A DNA stretch of 56,514 nucleotides, from contig CAMAXP010000029.1 of NCBI GenBank assembly GCA_945862265.1, positions 1-56,514 on the forward strand, given 5' to 3'. The notes below the pieces were generated by a model that was given only the letters and a program-made list of their open reading frames with translations, had not been told where the DNA came from and ran no database searches. This DNA is from Bordetella parapertussis (lineage in GTDB: Bacteria; Pseudomonadota; Gammaproteobacteria; Burkholderiales; SG8-39). The translations under genes were made by a program, and so were the position numbers. Of this stretch, positions 1 through 7,602 are shown piece after piece (position 1 is the first letter of the stretch; every line of letters starts with the position of its first letter).

Positions 1-67
1 AATGCGCAAGCTTCACCAGCTTCTCCCGTTGCGCGTCGTCCAGTTCGATCGTACTTGCCACTCGCAT
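1..67 (-). CDS. IS630-type transposase, N-terminal 22 residues only
   Basis: The ATG is at 67-65 on the minus strand and the frame runs off the left edge. The peptide begins MRVASTIELDDAQREKLVKL, which resembles the start of IS630-family DDE transposases (an N-terminal helix-turn-helix region that begins with a beta strand and a D/E-x-Q/E-R-E/K-x-L helix). The catalytic DDE part lies outside the window. An identical start occurs at 56450 on the other strand. Confidence 0.75.
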   Translation of the reverse strand, partial: MRVASTIELDDAQREKLVKLAH

Positions 68-148
68 CGTCGTCTCCAAAACGCTTCTGATAATCGTTGG
101 ACTCGACGAAACGCATTTGGTTCTATTAATTACGAAGCACTACACTAG
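1..148 (-). mobile_element. IS630-family insertion sequence, 5' end (left copy, truncated by contig edge)
   Basis: Bases 3-148 are the exact reverse complement of bases 56369-56514 (146 bases). The outer border is CTAG (145-148). IS630 elements insert at TA, often inside CTAG. Inside it lies a short leader and then the first codons of a transposase reading leftward out of the window. Only the 5' end is present, so family assignment rests on the N-terminal peptide and the target site. Confidence 0.8.
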
Positions 149-274
149 ATTGCCTCGATTTTTCCCATGGTTTGAACCACCTCCGGACGCCAAATTTAGC
201 ACTGGGCCTATTCTGGTCGGCTCAAGCTAGGAAAATTCGGTTACGCACGCCCGGCCCGCCGCAGCGATGAGCTG

Positions 275-418
275 TTAACGTCCGCACCAATTAGTATCTG
301 AAAGCCGCTTGAACTCGGCGACGAACCTTGCCGCCAGAACAGACGAACCCTCGCGCTCGTAGAACGCGGCAGCTTCATGAATGTCTTGTTCAGCGCCTGG
401 GTGAAGCGTGACCTTCAA
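275..418 (-). pseudogene. ParE/RelE-type toxin, N-terminal fragment
   Basis: A TTG start at 418 overlaps the stop of the antitoxin gene (TTGA). The 47-residue frame begins LKVTLHPGAEQDIHEAAAFY and continues through a second helix ending near AEFKRL, the typical N-terminal helical hairpin of ParE/RelE toxins. The rest of the fold (four-stranded sheet with catalytic or gyrase-contact residues, normally up to about 95-100 residues) is missing. After AEFKRL come only eight unrelated residues and a TAA. The toxin should be inactive. The deletion probably also removed the attC site expected behind this cassette, because none is seen between here and the IS. Confidence 0.7.
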
Positions 419-642
419 CCAGGGAAGCGCGCTTCCAATCTGGCAATAGCAACGTCGAGCGGCACTGACCGAACGGCGCCTGTTTCAAGCTCTTGTTCTC
501 GCTTGTCCGTAAGGTCATCCCAGGCGGCCTCCGCGTCGCTGTCGACGTCGAGGCTTGCGATCAGTCGATCGAGGAGCCGCGCTCTGTCTGCTGGTGACAG
601 ACGCAGCACCTCGGCTTGCAGCGTTTCAAGCGTGGTTGACAT
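415..642 (-). CDS. Addiction-module antitoxin (TIGR02574-type)
   Basis: 75 residues. The N-terminal half (MSTTLETLQAEVLRLSPADR and on to about residue 35) is the helix pair typical of the putative addiction module component family. Next comes a conserved acidic W-x-D/E segment (AAWDDLTDKREQE, residues 39-51) and a basic tail that normally binds the toxin. A strong AGGAGG lies just upstream of the ATG at 642. It is the first gene of a two-gene cassette. The toxin gene behind it overlaps by 4 bases but is truncated, so this is now an orphan antitoxin. It could still neutralise a related toxin elsewhere. Confidence 0.75.
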   Translation of the reverse strand: MSTTLETLQAEVLRLSPADRARLLDRLIASLDVDSDAEAAWDDLTDKREQELETGAVRSVPLDVAIARLEARFPG

Positions 643-722
643 CCGTACCTCCTCACTGTCCGCGGTCTTCGAAGATCATAGCTTGTCACAAATCCGAAGT
701 GCGCCTGCGGGGGGGTGACGAC

Positions 723-792
723 GCCCAACGCCGTATTTCAGCCGTAAATTCGCGCGCAGCGCGAATTTGTCGACTGGAACTGCTTGTTGGGC
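723..792 (-). other. attC recombination site (cassette 3 / cassette 4 junction)
   Basis: Read on the minus strand the 70-base site starts GCCCAAC and ends GTTGGGC, the outer R''/R' pair of an integron attC. Inside is a stem of about 10 pairs, AAATTCGCGC with GCGCGAATTT. Size, ends and hairpin fit attC. It lies directly behind the 92-residue cassette gene and in front of the antitoxin gene. Confidence 0.8.
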
Positions 793-820
793 CTACCTTC
801 GAGGGAAAGCACCACGGCAG

Positions 821-1099
821 TTAGTCCTTGCCCGTGATGAAGGGGCATTGATCTTTACCTAGGAAATTGTTTGATGCGTACCAGAAGACGGTGACGCGAA
901 CACTGCGCCCTGTAAAGTAGCTGCAAGCGAGGCTAGCCTGCGCATTCGTTCCTAGGTCGCCATGATCGGCCACTACGTAGTGATCGCCTGGATTGACCTT
1001 AACCTCATGAAGTAACACGCGCGTGCCGCTGACTAGAAGAAAAAACTCTGTGAGCGCCAGCGCAATGACCACAACGAGGGCGAAGTGCTTCACTTTCAT
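821..1099 (-). CDS. Cassette-encoded hypothetical protein with N-terminal membrane anchor
   Basis: 92 residues from the ATG at 1099 (a TTG at 1111 is in frame but lies within the attC site, so the ATG is preferred). Residues 5-26 form one hydrophobic segment (signal anchor or uncleaved signal), followed by about 65 polar residues with two cysteines that could pair in the periplasm. No family is recognised. It sits between two attC sites, so it is the single gene of an integron cassette. Lower GC and a lack of relatives in the rest of the window fit a mobile origin. Confidence 0.6.
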   Translation of the reverse strand: MKVKHFALVVVIALALTEFFLLVSGTRVLLHEVKVNPGDHYVVADHGDLGTNAQASLACSYFTGRSVRVTVFWYASNNFLGKDQCPFITGKD

Positions 1100-1105
1100 T
1101 AGTAG

Positions 1106-1192
1106 GCCCAACGTGTTGGTGTGCCGCGTGCCAGCAGGGGCCGCCGCAACCGCGCAGTGCCGGCGGCCCGTCGGAACCGCCTTAAGTTAGGC
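1106..1192 (-). other. attC recombination site (cassette 2 / cassette 3 junction)
   Basis: 87 bases, minus strand ends GCCTAAC and GTTGGGC. A strong internal stem GGGCCGCCG / CGGCGGCCC gives the folded single-strand form used by integron integrases. The stop codon of the upstream cassette gene is the TAA inside the GCCTAAC box, a common economy in gene cassettes. Confidence 0.85.
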
Positions 1193-1642
1193 CTCAGGTA
1201 TTTCAATGCCCACCCTTTTATAGCGTGCGAACACATCCAGTGTGTCCCACTCTTCCGGCATTTTGGATCGTAGCCCAGAGCTATTTAGCGCAGCATGCTC
1301 TTGGCGCGTCACCAACCTCACAACGAAGAGTCGTTTTAACAATTCTCTTACTTTCTCAGTTGTTGGGGATGGCATGTCCATTAACAGATTGACGATATGC
1401 ATCTGCGGCACTGCATGCTCCACTTCGCATTCGGCCAGTTCTACACTCGCCGCGGCCCGCGAACGAGGTATGCGACTTTTGTGCGCGGTCGAATGTTGTT
1501 GAAGTTCCTTGTTCTGCCAGTATTGATGGAGCGCTGTTTTTAAGTTCCGGCAGCACTCGTTTCTAGTGAAACCAAACGCTTCGGCTTGCCTCGCTTGCTC
1601 GATGGCGAAGACAATGAATTCAATATTATCGCGACGAGGCAC
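1187..1642 (-). CDS. Cassette-encoded hypothetical protein
   Basis: 151 residues, GTG start at 1642 without a good ribosome binding site; the stop lies in the following attC box. No signal peptide or membrane segment. The N-terminal 50 residues are helical with two adjacent cysteines (ECC, residues 29-31), and the C-terminal part is a mixed helical stretch ending in a basic-aromatic motif (ARYKRVGIEIPEA). No known family or active-site motif is recognised. Its place between two attC sites marks it as a single-gene integron cassette. GTG use and the lower GC differ from the chromosomal genes to the right. Confidence 0.6.
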   Translation of the reverse strand: MPRRDNIEFIVFAIEQARQAEAFGFTRNECCRNLKTALHQYWQNKELQQHSTAHKSRIPRSRAAASVELAECEVEHAVPQMHIVNLLMDMPSPTTEKVRELLKRLFVVRLVTRQEHAALNSSGLRSKMPEEWDTLDVFARYKRVGIEIPEA

Positions 1643-1658
1643 GTGGCTAGTCTCTGAG

Positions 1659-1713
1659 GTCTAACGTTATGGTCAGCGGCGCCAAGAGGCGTCCGCTGCA
1701 CCTAAAGTTAGGC
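1659..1713 (-). other. attC recombination site (cassette 1 / cassette 2 junction)
   Basis: 55 bases, the shortest and cleanest site here. On the minus strand it starts GCCTAAC and ends GTTAGAC. The inner arms CAGCGG-A-CGCC and GGCG-CCGCTG pair perfectly except for one unpaired A, the extrahelical base by which integrases choose the bottom strand. This is the classical attC layout. Confidence 0.9.
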
Positions 1714-1737
1714 ATTTGATGTCACTGCGCCCCCTTT

Positions 1738-2283
1738 TCATTTCGGTACTGGTAAGGACTGGTAAGCATATTTATAGATGTCACCGCTGACATGCTTGGC
1801 CTTAACGGTCGCGTTTGCGGCGAGTTCGGCAGAGCGGGCCTTTGCATCTTGTAGGACGATTGGGGCCTTGCTTACGAAGTCTTTAGATCTTCGCATGAAC
1901 TCCATTGATGCCTCCTTGATCTTCGCGACTTCCGATGGGTGGTTCTTAGGCGCACAGAGCAACTCCACTGTGACAGCGGCCCCGGCAACAACTAAGGCAA
2001 CGCCAACAATGATAGGACCGGCTATTGCACCGCCCAGCGTGCCGGCCACGTACCCTCCCGCGCCGGTGAGGATATATGCGCCACTGCTATGTGCAACGAC
2101 CGATAAACCTGTGGCCTGGGCGAGAGCATAGGCTGTAGCGGTTGCACCGCCGGCAGCACCAGAAACACGATTCACGACCTTGTCCTGGCTTGGGGCGAGT
2201 GTGCAGTCAATTTCTTGAGCGGCTTGGATATGTGGGGCAACAAGCATGAGGTAGAAAGCGAGAATGGTGGTCGCATGTTTCAT
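1738..2283 (-). CDS. Cassette-encoded exported/membrane protein with glycine-zipper helices
   Basis: 181 residues. Residues 1-22 form a signal peptide with a likely cut after IQAA. Residues about 38-105 are rich in Gly and Ala with repeated small-x3-small spacing (glycine-zipper type) and contain two hydrophobic helices suited to membrane insertion. The C-terminal 70 residues are charged and helical. Two cysteines (about 27 and 109) could form a disulfide. No family is recognised; glycine-zipper proteins of this size are sometimes membrane-active factors, but nothing here proves that. It is the first cassette behind the attI-like site, the position with the strongest expected expression. Confidence 0.6.
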   Translation of the reverse strand: MKHATTILAFYLMLVAPHIQAAQEIDCTLAPSQDKVVNRVSGAAGGATATAYALAQATGLSVVAHSSGAYILTGAGGYVAGTLGGAIAGPIIVGVALVVAGAAVTVELLCAPKNHPSEVAKIKEASMEFMRRSKDFVSKAPIVLQDAKARSAELAANATVKAKHVSGDIYKYAYQSLPVPK

Positions 2284-2318
2284 TGAATGTCCCAGTGAGC
2301 AACAGTTGGTACGAAATT

Positions 2319-2355
2319 GCCTAACTTGAAGTGGTTGACAAAATGGTTGACAAAT
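2319..2355 (-). other. Candidate attI-like integration site
   Basis: On the minus strand, two 11-base copies of TTTGTCAACCA spaced 12 bases apart (plus-strand 2332-2342 and 2344-2354) lie just before the core GTTAGGC (2325-2319), where cassette 1 begins. A GTTRRRY core preceded by direct repeats is how attI sites are built. No integrase gene is found next to it, and no attC-type partner box or hairpin is seen upstream, which favours attI over attC. The remaining gene-free stretch to 2585 holds one perfect 8-base inverted repeat (2403-2410 with 2423-2430) and a possible promoter for the cassettes; nothing else was recognised. Confidence 0.45.
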
Positions 2356-2585
2356 CAGGTGGTTTGCAAGGCGCCATTGCTTTCCATGCTAGGCGCAAAT
2401 CACTTACGGATCAATGTTCTAGTCCGTAAGGTATACAAAATTCAAACCGACTATTGCGAAGGAGGGACCGGGCAAATGGAATTGCAGCGAGGCGAGGGTG
2501 GAAATGTACCGGCACTGATACATAAACTCACTTTTAACCGGCTCCAGGCCTAGAGTTTCAAAACAAATCTTGCAAAATTCGCCCG

Positions 2586-4034
2586 CTAAACCTTCGGCAA
2601 GCGTCGCTCCCCCACCGCCCTCTCGATCGCCCCCGCCACCGCCAGCAACCGCGCATCGCTGCCAACTTTGGCAAACACCGTAATCCCGAACGGCACGCCG
2701 TTCTTGTCCAGCCCGCACGGGATCGCCACCACCGGCGCCCCGGCCTTGCCGGTGGTCTTGGCCGCCGCGCTCATGGGCGCGATCAGCACGTCGCAGTCGT
2801 GCATGGACAGTGCCGCATCGATGCCGGCCGTCCGGGACAAGGCGATGTCCCGCGCCCGGTCGGACCGGTAGGTGGGGTCGTCGACGCCGTTGGTGCCGTT
2901 GGCGGCGATGAGGAGCGACTGGCCGTAGGGAATGGACTCGGGATGCCCTTCGTTCCACGCGATGAGGTCGTGCATGGAAGCGATGCCGCAGGGCGACTCG
3001 TGGTCCTGGAAGAAGGCGTTCAGCGCGGCCTTGAACTCGGTGCGGAAGACGCACGAGCGCACGTCCTGCATCTGCTCGGCGCTTGGCAGGTCGCAGGGAT
3101 CGACGATCTTGGCGCCCATGCGCGAGAGGTTCTTCAGCACGATCTCGAACATCGGCATCACATCGGCGAACTCGGCACGGTCGGCGATCTGCCGGCGCGG
3201 CACGCCGATCCGTACGCTTCCGAGACCGCTCAGCGTGAGGCTGCCGGGCAGCGGGCCCTGCGCAAAGAGCGAAATGCTGTCGCGCACGTCCGCCCCCGCA
3301 AGAACCCAGCCCACCAAAGCAGCGTCCTCGACGGAACGAGCCAAAGGCCCTGGCGAGTCCTGCGAAGTGACCAGGGGCACGACGCCGGTCCGGCTGACAA
3401 CGCCGACGCTGGGCTTGTACCCGGCCACGGACGAGTAAGACGCAGGCGTCTGGATCGAGTTCTGCGTCTCGCTGCCGATGGCGAACATGGACAAGGACGC
3501 TGCCACCGACGCGGCGGAGCCGACGCTCGAGCCCTGCCCGCGGCCGTACTCGATGCCGTGCGGGTTCTTCACCACGCCCCCGGCCCCGGAGTACCCGGAA
3601 GGCATGACGTCGGAAACGAAATCGGCGAACTCGGTGAGGTTGGTCTTGCCGAGCACGATCGCACCGGCGGCCTGCAGGCGACGCACGAGCACCGCGTCCT
3701 GCCGCGGCTTGAAGCGGGCCAGCGCCGCGGCGCCGGCCGTGGCGTTCATGCCGGCCGCGAGGATGTTGTCCTTCAGCAGTACGGGGATGCCGTGCAGCGG
3801 GCCGTGCGCCTGGTCAGCGGCGATCGCGGCGTCGGCGAGCCGGGCCTCTTCCATCGCCCGCCCGGAAACCTCGCGCACGGCGTTGATCGAGAGGCCCGAC
3901 ATGCTGAGCCTGGCGATCCTCGATTGGAACCAGGTCACCGCGTCGACCACAGAAATCGACTTGTCCAGGTACAGCGCGCGCAACTCGGCGATCGAGCCCT
4001 GCAGCAGGGTGCGTTCCAGGTCTTTCGTGCTCAT
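2586..4034 (-). CDS. Amidase signature-family hydrolase
   Basis: 482 residues, a usual length for the family. It hydrolyses amide bonds with a Ser-cisSer-Lys triad: Lys88 in LLKDN, cis-Ser173 in GQGSSVGS, and nucleophile Ser193 in QNSIQTPAS. The residues before the nucleophile are QN instead of the common GG, and the glycine-rich box has Val in place of one Gly, so substrate preference may differ from the glutamyl-amidotransferase type. No signal peptide: cytoplasmic. It is the last gene of the leftward ABC transporter operon (18 bases behind the ATPase), so it probably acts on an amide or small peptide that the transporter imports. The exact substrate cannot be read. Confidence 0.85.
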   Translation of the reverse strand: MSTKDLERTLLQGSIAELRALYLDKSISVVDAVTWFQSRIARLSMSGLSINAVREVSGRAMEEARLADAAIAADQAHGPLHGIPVLLKDNILAAGMNATAGAAALARFKPRQDAVLVRRLQAAGAIVLGKTNLTEFADFVSDVMPSGYSGAGGVVKNPHGIEYGRGQGSSVGSAASVAASLSMFAIGSETQNSIQTPASYSSVAGYKPSVGVVSRTGVVPLVTSQDSPGPLARSVEDAALVGWVLAGADVRDSISLFAQGPLPGSLTLSGLGSVRIGVPRRQIADRAEFADVMPMFEIVLKNLSRMGAKIVDPCDLPSAEQMQDVRSCVFRTEFKAALNAFFQDHESPCGIASMHDLIAWNEGHPESIPYGQSLLIAANGTNGVDDPTYRSDRARDIALSRTAGIDAALSMHDCDVLIAPMSAAAKTTGKAGAPVVAIPCGLDKNGVPFGITVFAKVGSDARLLAVAGAIERAVGERRLPKV

Positions 4035-4052
4035 CGCGTCTCTTCCTTCAGG

Positions 4053-4872
<820 letters not shown>

Positions 4873-4889
<17 letters not shown>

Positions 4890-5739
4890 CCCAGGCTTCG
4901 GTTTCGCGCGCGAGTTGCTCGTGCAAGGACGCCGGCACGGGATGCAACGCGGTGTCCGGGCGGTCGTAACGGGGTGCGGCGTTCATCAGCGCCTCCGTAT
5001 ACGCGTGGTGCTGGGACGAGAAGATCTGCGCCACCGGCCCGGATTCGAGGATGCGGCCGGCGTAGATCACGCTCACCGTATCGCACACCTTCGCCACGAC
5101 CCCGAGGTCGTGCGTGATGAAGAGCACCGAGGTGCCGGTGTTCCGCTGCAGGTCGCGGATCAGCCGCAGGATCTGGTGCTGCACGGTCACGTCGAGCGCC
5201 GTCGTCGGCTCGTCGGCGATGATCAGCTTGGGCTCGCAGGCAAACGCAATCGCGATCACCACGCGCTGGCACATGCCGCCCGAAAGCTCGTGCGGGTAGA
5301 GGCGCATCACGCGCTCCGGGTCGCGGATGTGCACGGCCGCGAGGCGCTCCAGCACGCGCAGCCGCGCGCCGGACTTGCTCGCGCCCATGTGCAGGCGCAG
5401 GACATCGGTCACCTGGTCCTCGATCCGGTAGGCCGGGTTCAGCGCGGTCATCGGGTTCTGCAGGATCATCGAGATCGACGGGCCGAGCAGCCCGCGGCGC
5501 TCGCGCTTGGCCATCTTCAGCAGGTCTTTTCCCTCGAAGCGGATCGCGCCGGCGGTCACCTTCGCGCTCTCGGGCAGGATGTCGAGGATGGCCTTGCAGA
5601 CCATCGTCTTGCCGCCGCCGGATTCGCCGACGAGGCCGAGGATCTTTCCTGTTTCCAGTTGCAGGTCGACCCCGCGCAGGATGCGAGTGGCACCTATGGA
5701 AATGCAGAGGTTCTCGATCTCGAGGATGTTCGCGCTCAT
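4873..5739 (-). CDS. Dpp/Opp-type ABC transporter ATP-binding protein (DppD-like)
   Basis: 288 residues from the ATG at 5739. The frame stays open far upstream, but that part overlaps the permease in another frame, and the family normally starts just before the first beta strand. Walker A GESGGGKT (38-45), signature LSGGMCQR (152-159), Walker B IIADEPTTALD (173-183). It couples ATP hydrolysis to import of the ligand held by the binding protein. It overlaps the permease gene upstream by 4 bases and the second ATPase gene downstream by 17, showing tight operon packing. Confidence 0.9.
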
Positions 5740-6569
5740 CGCTGCAGCACCGGGTCGGTGGCCTGTCGCAGGCCGTCGCCGAGCGCGTTCAGCCCAAGCA
5801 CCGCGACGATGATCGCGACGATGGGGTAGGTCATCGCCCACCATGCCTGGTTGATGTAGGAGCGGGCGTCGGCAATGATCCCGCCCCAGGTGGCAAGGTC
5901 GCTGGAGGAAAACCCGATGAAGCTCATGATCGCCTCGACCACGATCGCGCGGCCCATCTCCAGCCCCAGCAATACGATCACCAGCGGCAGGAGGTTCGGC
6001 AGGATCTCGTGGAACAGGATCCGCAGGTGCGACACGCCGATGGTGCGCGCGGAGGTGACGAATTCCTGCTCGCGCAGGGCCAGCACCTCGCCGCGCACCA
6101 CGCGGCAAAAGCGCGTCCAGCCGATCAGCACGACCGCGATCACCACCGTGTTCAGTCCCGGGCCCATCACCGCGGCCAGCACGATTGCGAGCAGCATCGG
6201 CGGGAAGGACATGAACGTGTCTACGGTGCGCGATACCGCGGCATCGAGCCAGCCGCCGAAGTAACCGGCCAGCATCCCGAGGAGGATCCCGACCAGCGCC
6301 GACAACGTGGCGCCGAGCACCATCACCCGCAGCGCCGGCCGCGCGCCGTGGATCAGGCGCGACAGCAGGTCGCGGCCGAGTGTATCGGTGCCGAGCAGGA
6401 AGGCGGGGTCGCCGCCCTTCGCCCAGCTCGGTGGCAGCAGCTGGTTCAGCAGGCTCTGTTCCATCGGGTCGTGCGGGGCGAGCCAGGGCGCGAAGGCCGC
6501 GACAAAGAGCAGCGCCAGCAGCACAAAGGCACCGAAGAGGAATCGCGGGTTGCGCAGGAGCTTCTTCAT
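5736..6569 (-). CDS. Dpp/Opp-type ABC transporter permease (DppC-like)
   Basis: 277 residues from ATG 6569, 2 bases after the stop of the first permease. N-terminal membrane helix (about 10-30), then the periplasmic loop with GTDTLGRDLLSRLIHGAR, a DppC/OppC hallmark, then five more helices. The cytoplasmic EAA-type loop (about ARTIGVSHLRILFHEILPN) contacts the ATPases. Length and motif order match DppC/OppC. It forms the channel with the DppB-like partner. Confidence 0.9.
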   Translation of the reverse strand: MKKLLRNPRFLFGAFVLLALLFVAAFAPWLAPHDPMEQSLLNQLLPPSWAKGGDPAFLLGTDTLGRDLLSRLIHGARPALRVMVLGATLSALVGILLGMLAGYFGGWLDAAVSRTVDTFMSFPPMLLAIVLAAVMGPGLNTVVIAVVLIGWTRFCRVVRGEVLALREQEFVTSARTIGVSHLRILFHEILPNLLPLVIVLLGLEMGRAIVVEAIMSFIGFSSSDLATWGGIIADARSYINQAWWAMTYPIVAIIVAVLGLNALGDGLRQATDPVLQR

Positions 6570-6571
6570 GC

Positions 6572-7579
6572 TCAGTGCTGTCGCATCCTCGGGTTCACCA
6601 CAGCGTAGGTCAGGTCGATGGCGAGGTTCAAGAGAACAAACAGCAGTGCGAAGACCAGAGTCACGCCCTGGATCAGGGGCAGGTCGCGGTTGGAGGCTGC
6701 GCCGAACAGCATGTTGCCGATACCGGGGTAGGAGAAGATCAGCTCCACCAGCACCGTGCCGCCGACGAGGAAGATGAAGTGCACGCCGGTGACAGTGATT
6801 GTGGGCAGCAGCGCGTTGGGCAGCGCTTCGCGCGTGAGGATGCGCGTATCCGAAAACCCCTTGACCCGCGCGAGCAGGATGTAGTCCTGCACCATGACTT
6901 CCTGCAGCGAGCTTTTCAGCACCCGTGCGATCACCGCGATCAGCGGCAGGGACAGCGCGATCGCGGGCAGCGCGAGATGGGAGAGGAGTTCGCGCGCCAG
7001 CGCAAACTTGCCCGTGGCCAGCGCCTCGAGCAAGTAGAACTGGCTCGCAAACGAGACTGCGCGCACGGGATCGATGCGCCCCGAGATCGGGAACACTGGC
7101 ACCAGCACGGCGAACGCGAGGATCAGCAGCATCGCCCACAGGAATTCTGGGATCGCCAGCGCCACCGAGTTCACTCCGTCGACTGCGCTCTCCACCCAAG
7201 TGCCACGCCAGTACGTGGCGGACAGCGCCAGCAGCACGCCGCACACCACAGACAGCGCGATCGCCACGCAGGCGAGTTCCAGTGTCGCGGGTAGCCGCCC
7301 CAGCACGAGGCCGAGCACATCCTGCTTGAGGCTGATCGAGGTGCCAAAATTGCCCTGCATCACCTGCGCGAGGTAGAGCACGAACTGCACGGGGATGGAT
7401 TTGTCCAGCCCGTAGGCTTCACGCAGCCGGGCGATATCGTCGGGCGTGGCCTCGCCCGGCACCATCATCGCGATGGGGTCGCCGGGCACGACGCGCAGCA
7501 ACACGAACACCACCACCGCGACCCCGAAGAGCGTCGGGATCGCGAGCAGCAGCCGGCGCAGGACGTAAGCCGGCGTCAT
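6572..7579 (-). CDS. Dpp/Opp-type ABC transporter permease (DppB-like)
   Basis: 335 residues, six membrane helices. The start (MTPAYVLRRLLLAIPTLFGV) and the following VPGDP element are typical of DppB/OppB. The EAA loop is at RVKGFSDTRILTREALPNAL (about 238-257). It lies 23 bases behind the binding-protein gene in the same direction. Inner-membrane half of the permease pore. Confidence 0.9.
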   Translation of the reverse strand: MTPAYVLRRLLLAIPTLFGVAVVVFVLLRVVPGDPIAMMVPGEATPDDIARLREAYGLDKSIPVQFVLYLAQVMQGNFGTSISLKQDVLGLVLGRLPATLELACVAIALSVVCGVLLALSATYWRGTWVESAVDGVNSVALAIPEFLWAMLLILAFAVLVPVFPISGRIDPVRAVSFASQFYLLEALATGKFALARELLSHLALPAIALSLPLIAVIARVLKSSLQEVMVQDYILLARVKGFSDTRILTREALPNALLPTITVTGVHFIFLVGGTVLVELIFSYPGIGNMLFGAASNRDLPLIQGVTLVFALLFVLLNLAIDLTYAVVNPRMRQH

Positions 7580-7602
7580 GGCGGTCTATGACTGCCGGAG
7601 GA

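Noticed and set aside
240..290. Fourth attC site behind the truncated toxin
   Set aside because: GTTAAC at 279-274 does not fit the RYYYAAC/GTTRRRY boxes, and no matching partner or hairpin was found down to the IS.
2403..2430. 8-base inverted repeat as a LexA (SOS) box for the integron
   Set aside because: CTTACGGA/TCCGTAAG does not match CTGT-N8-ACAG, and there is no integrase gene to control.
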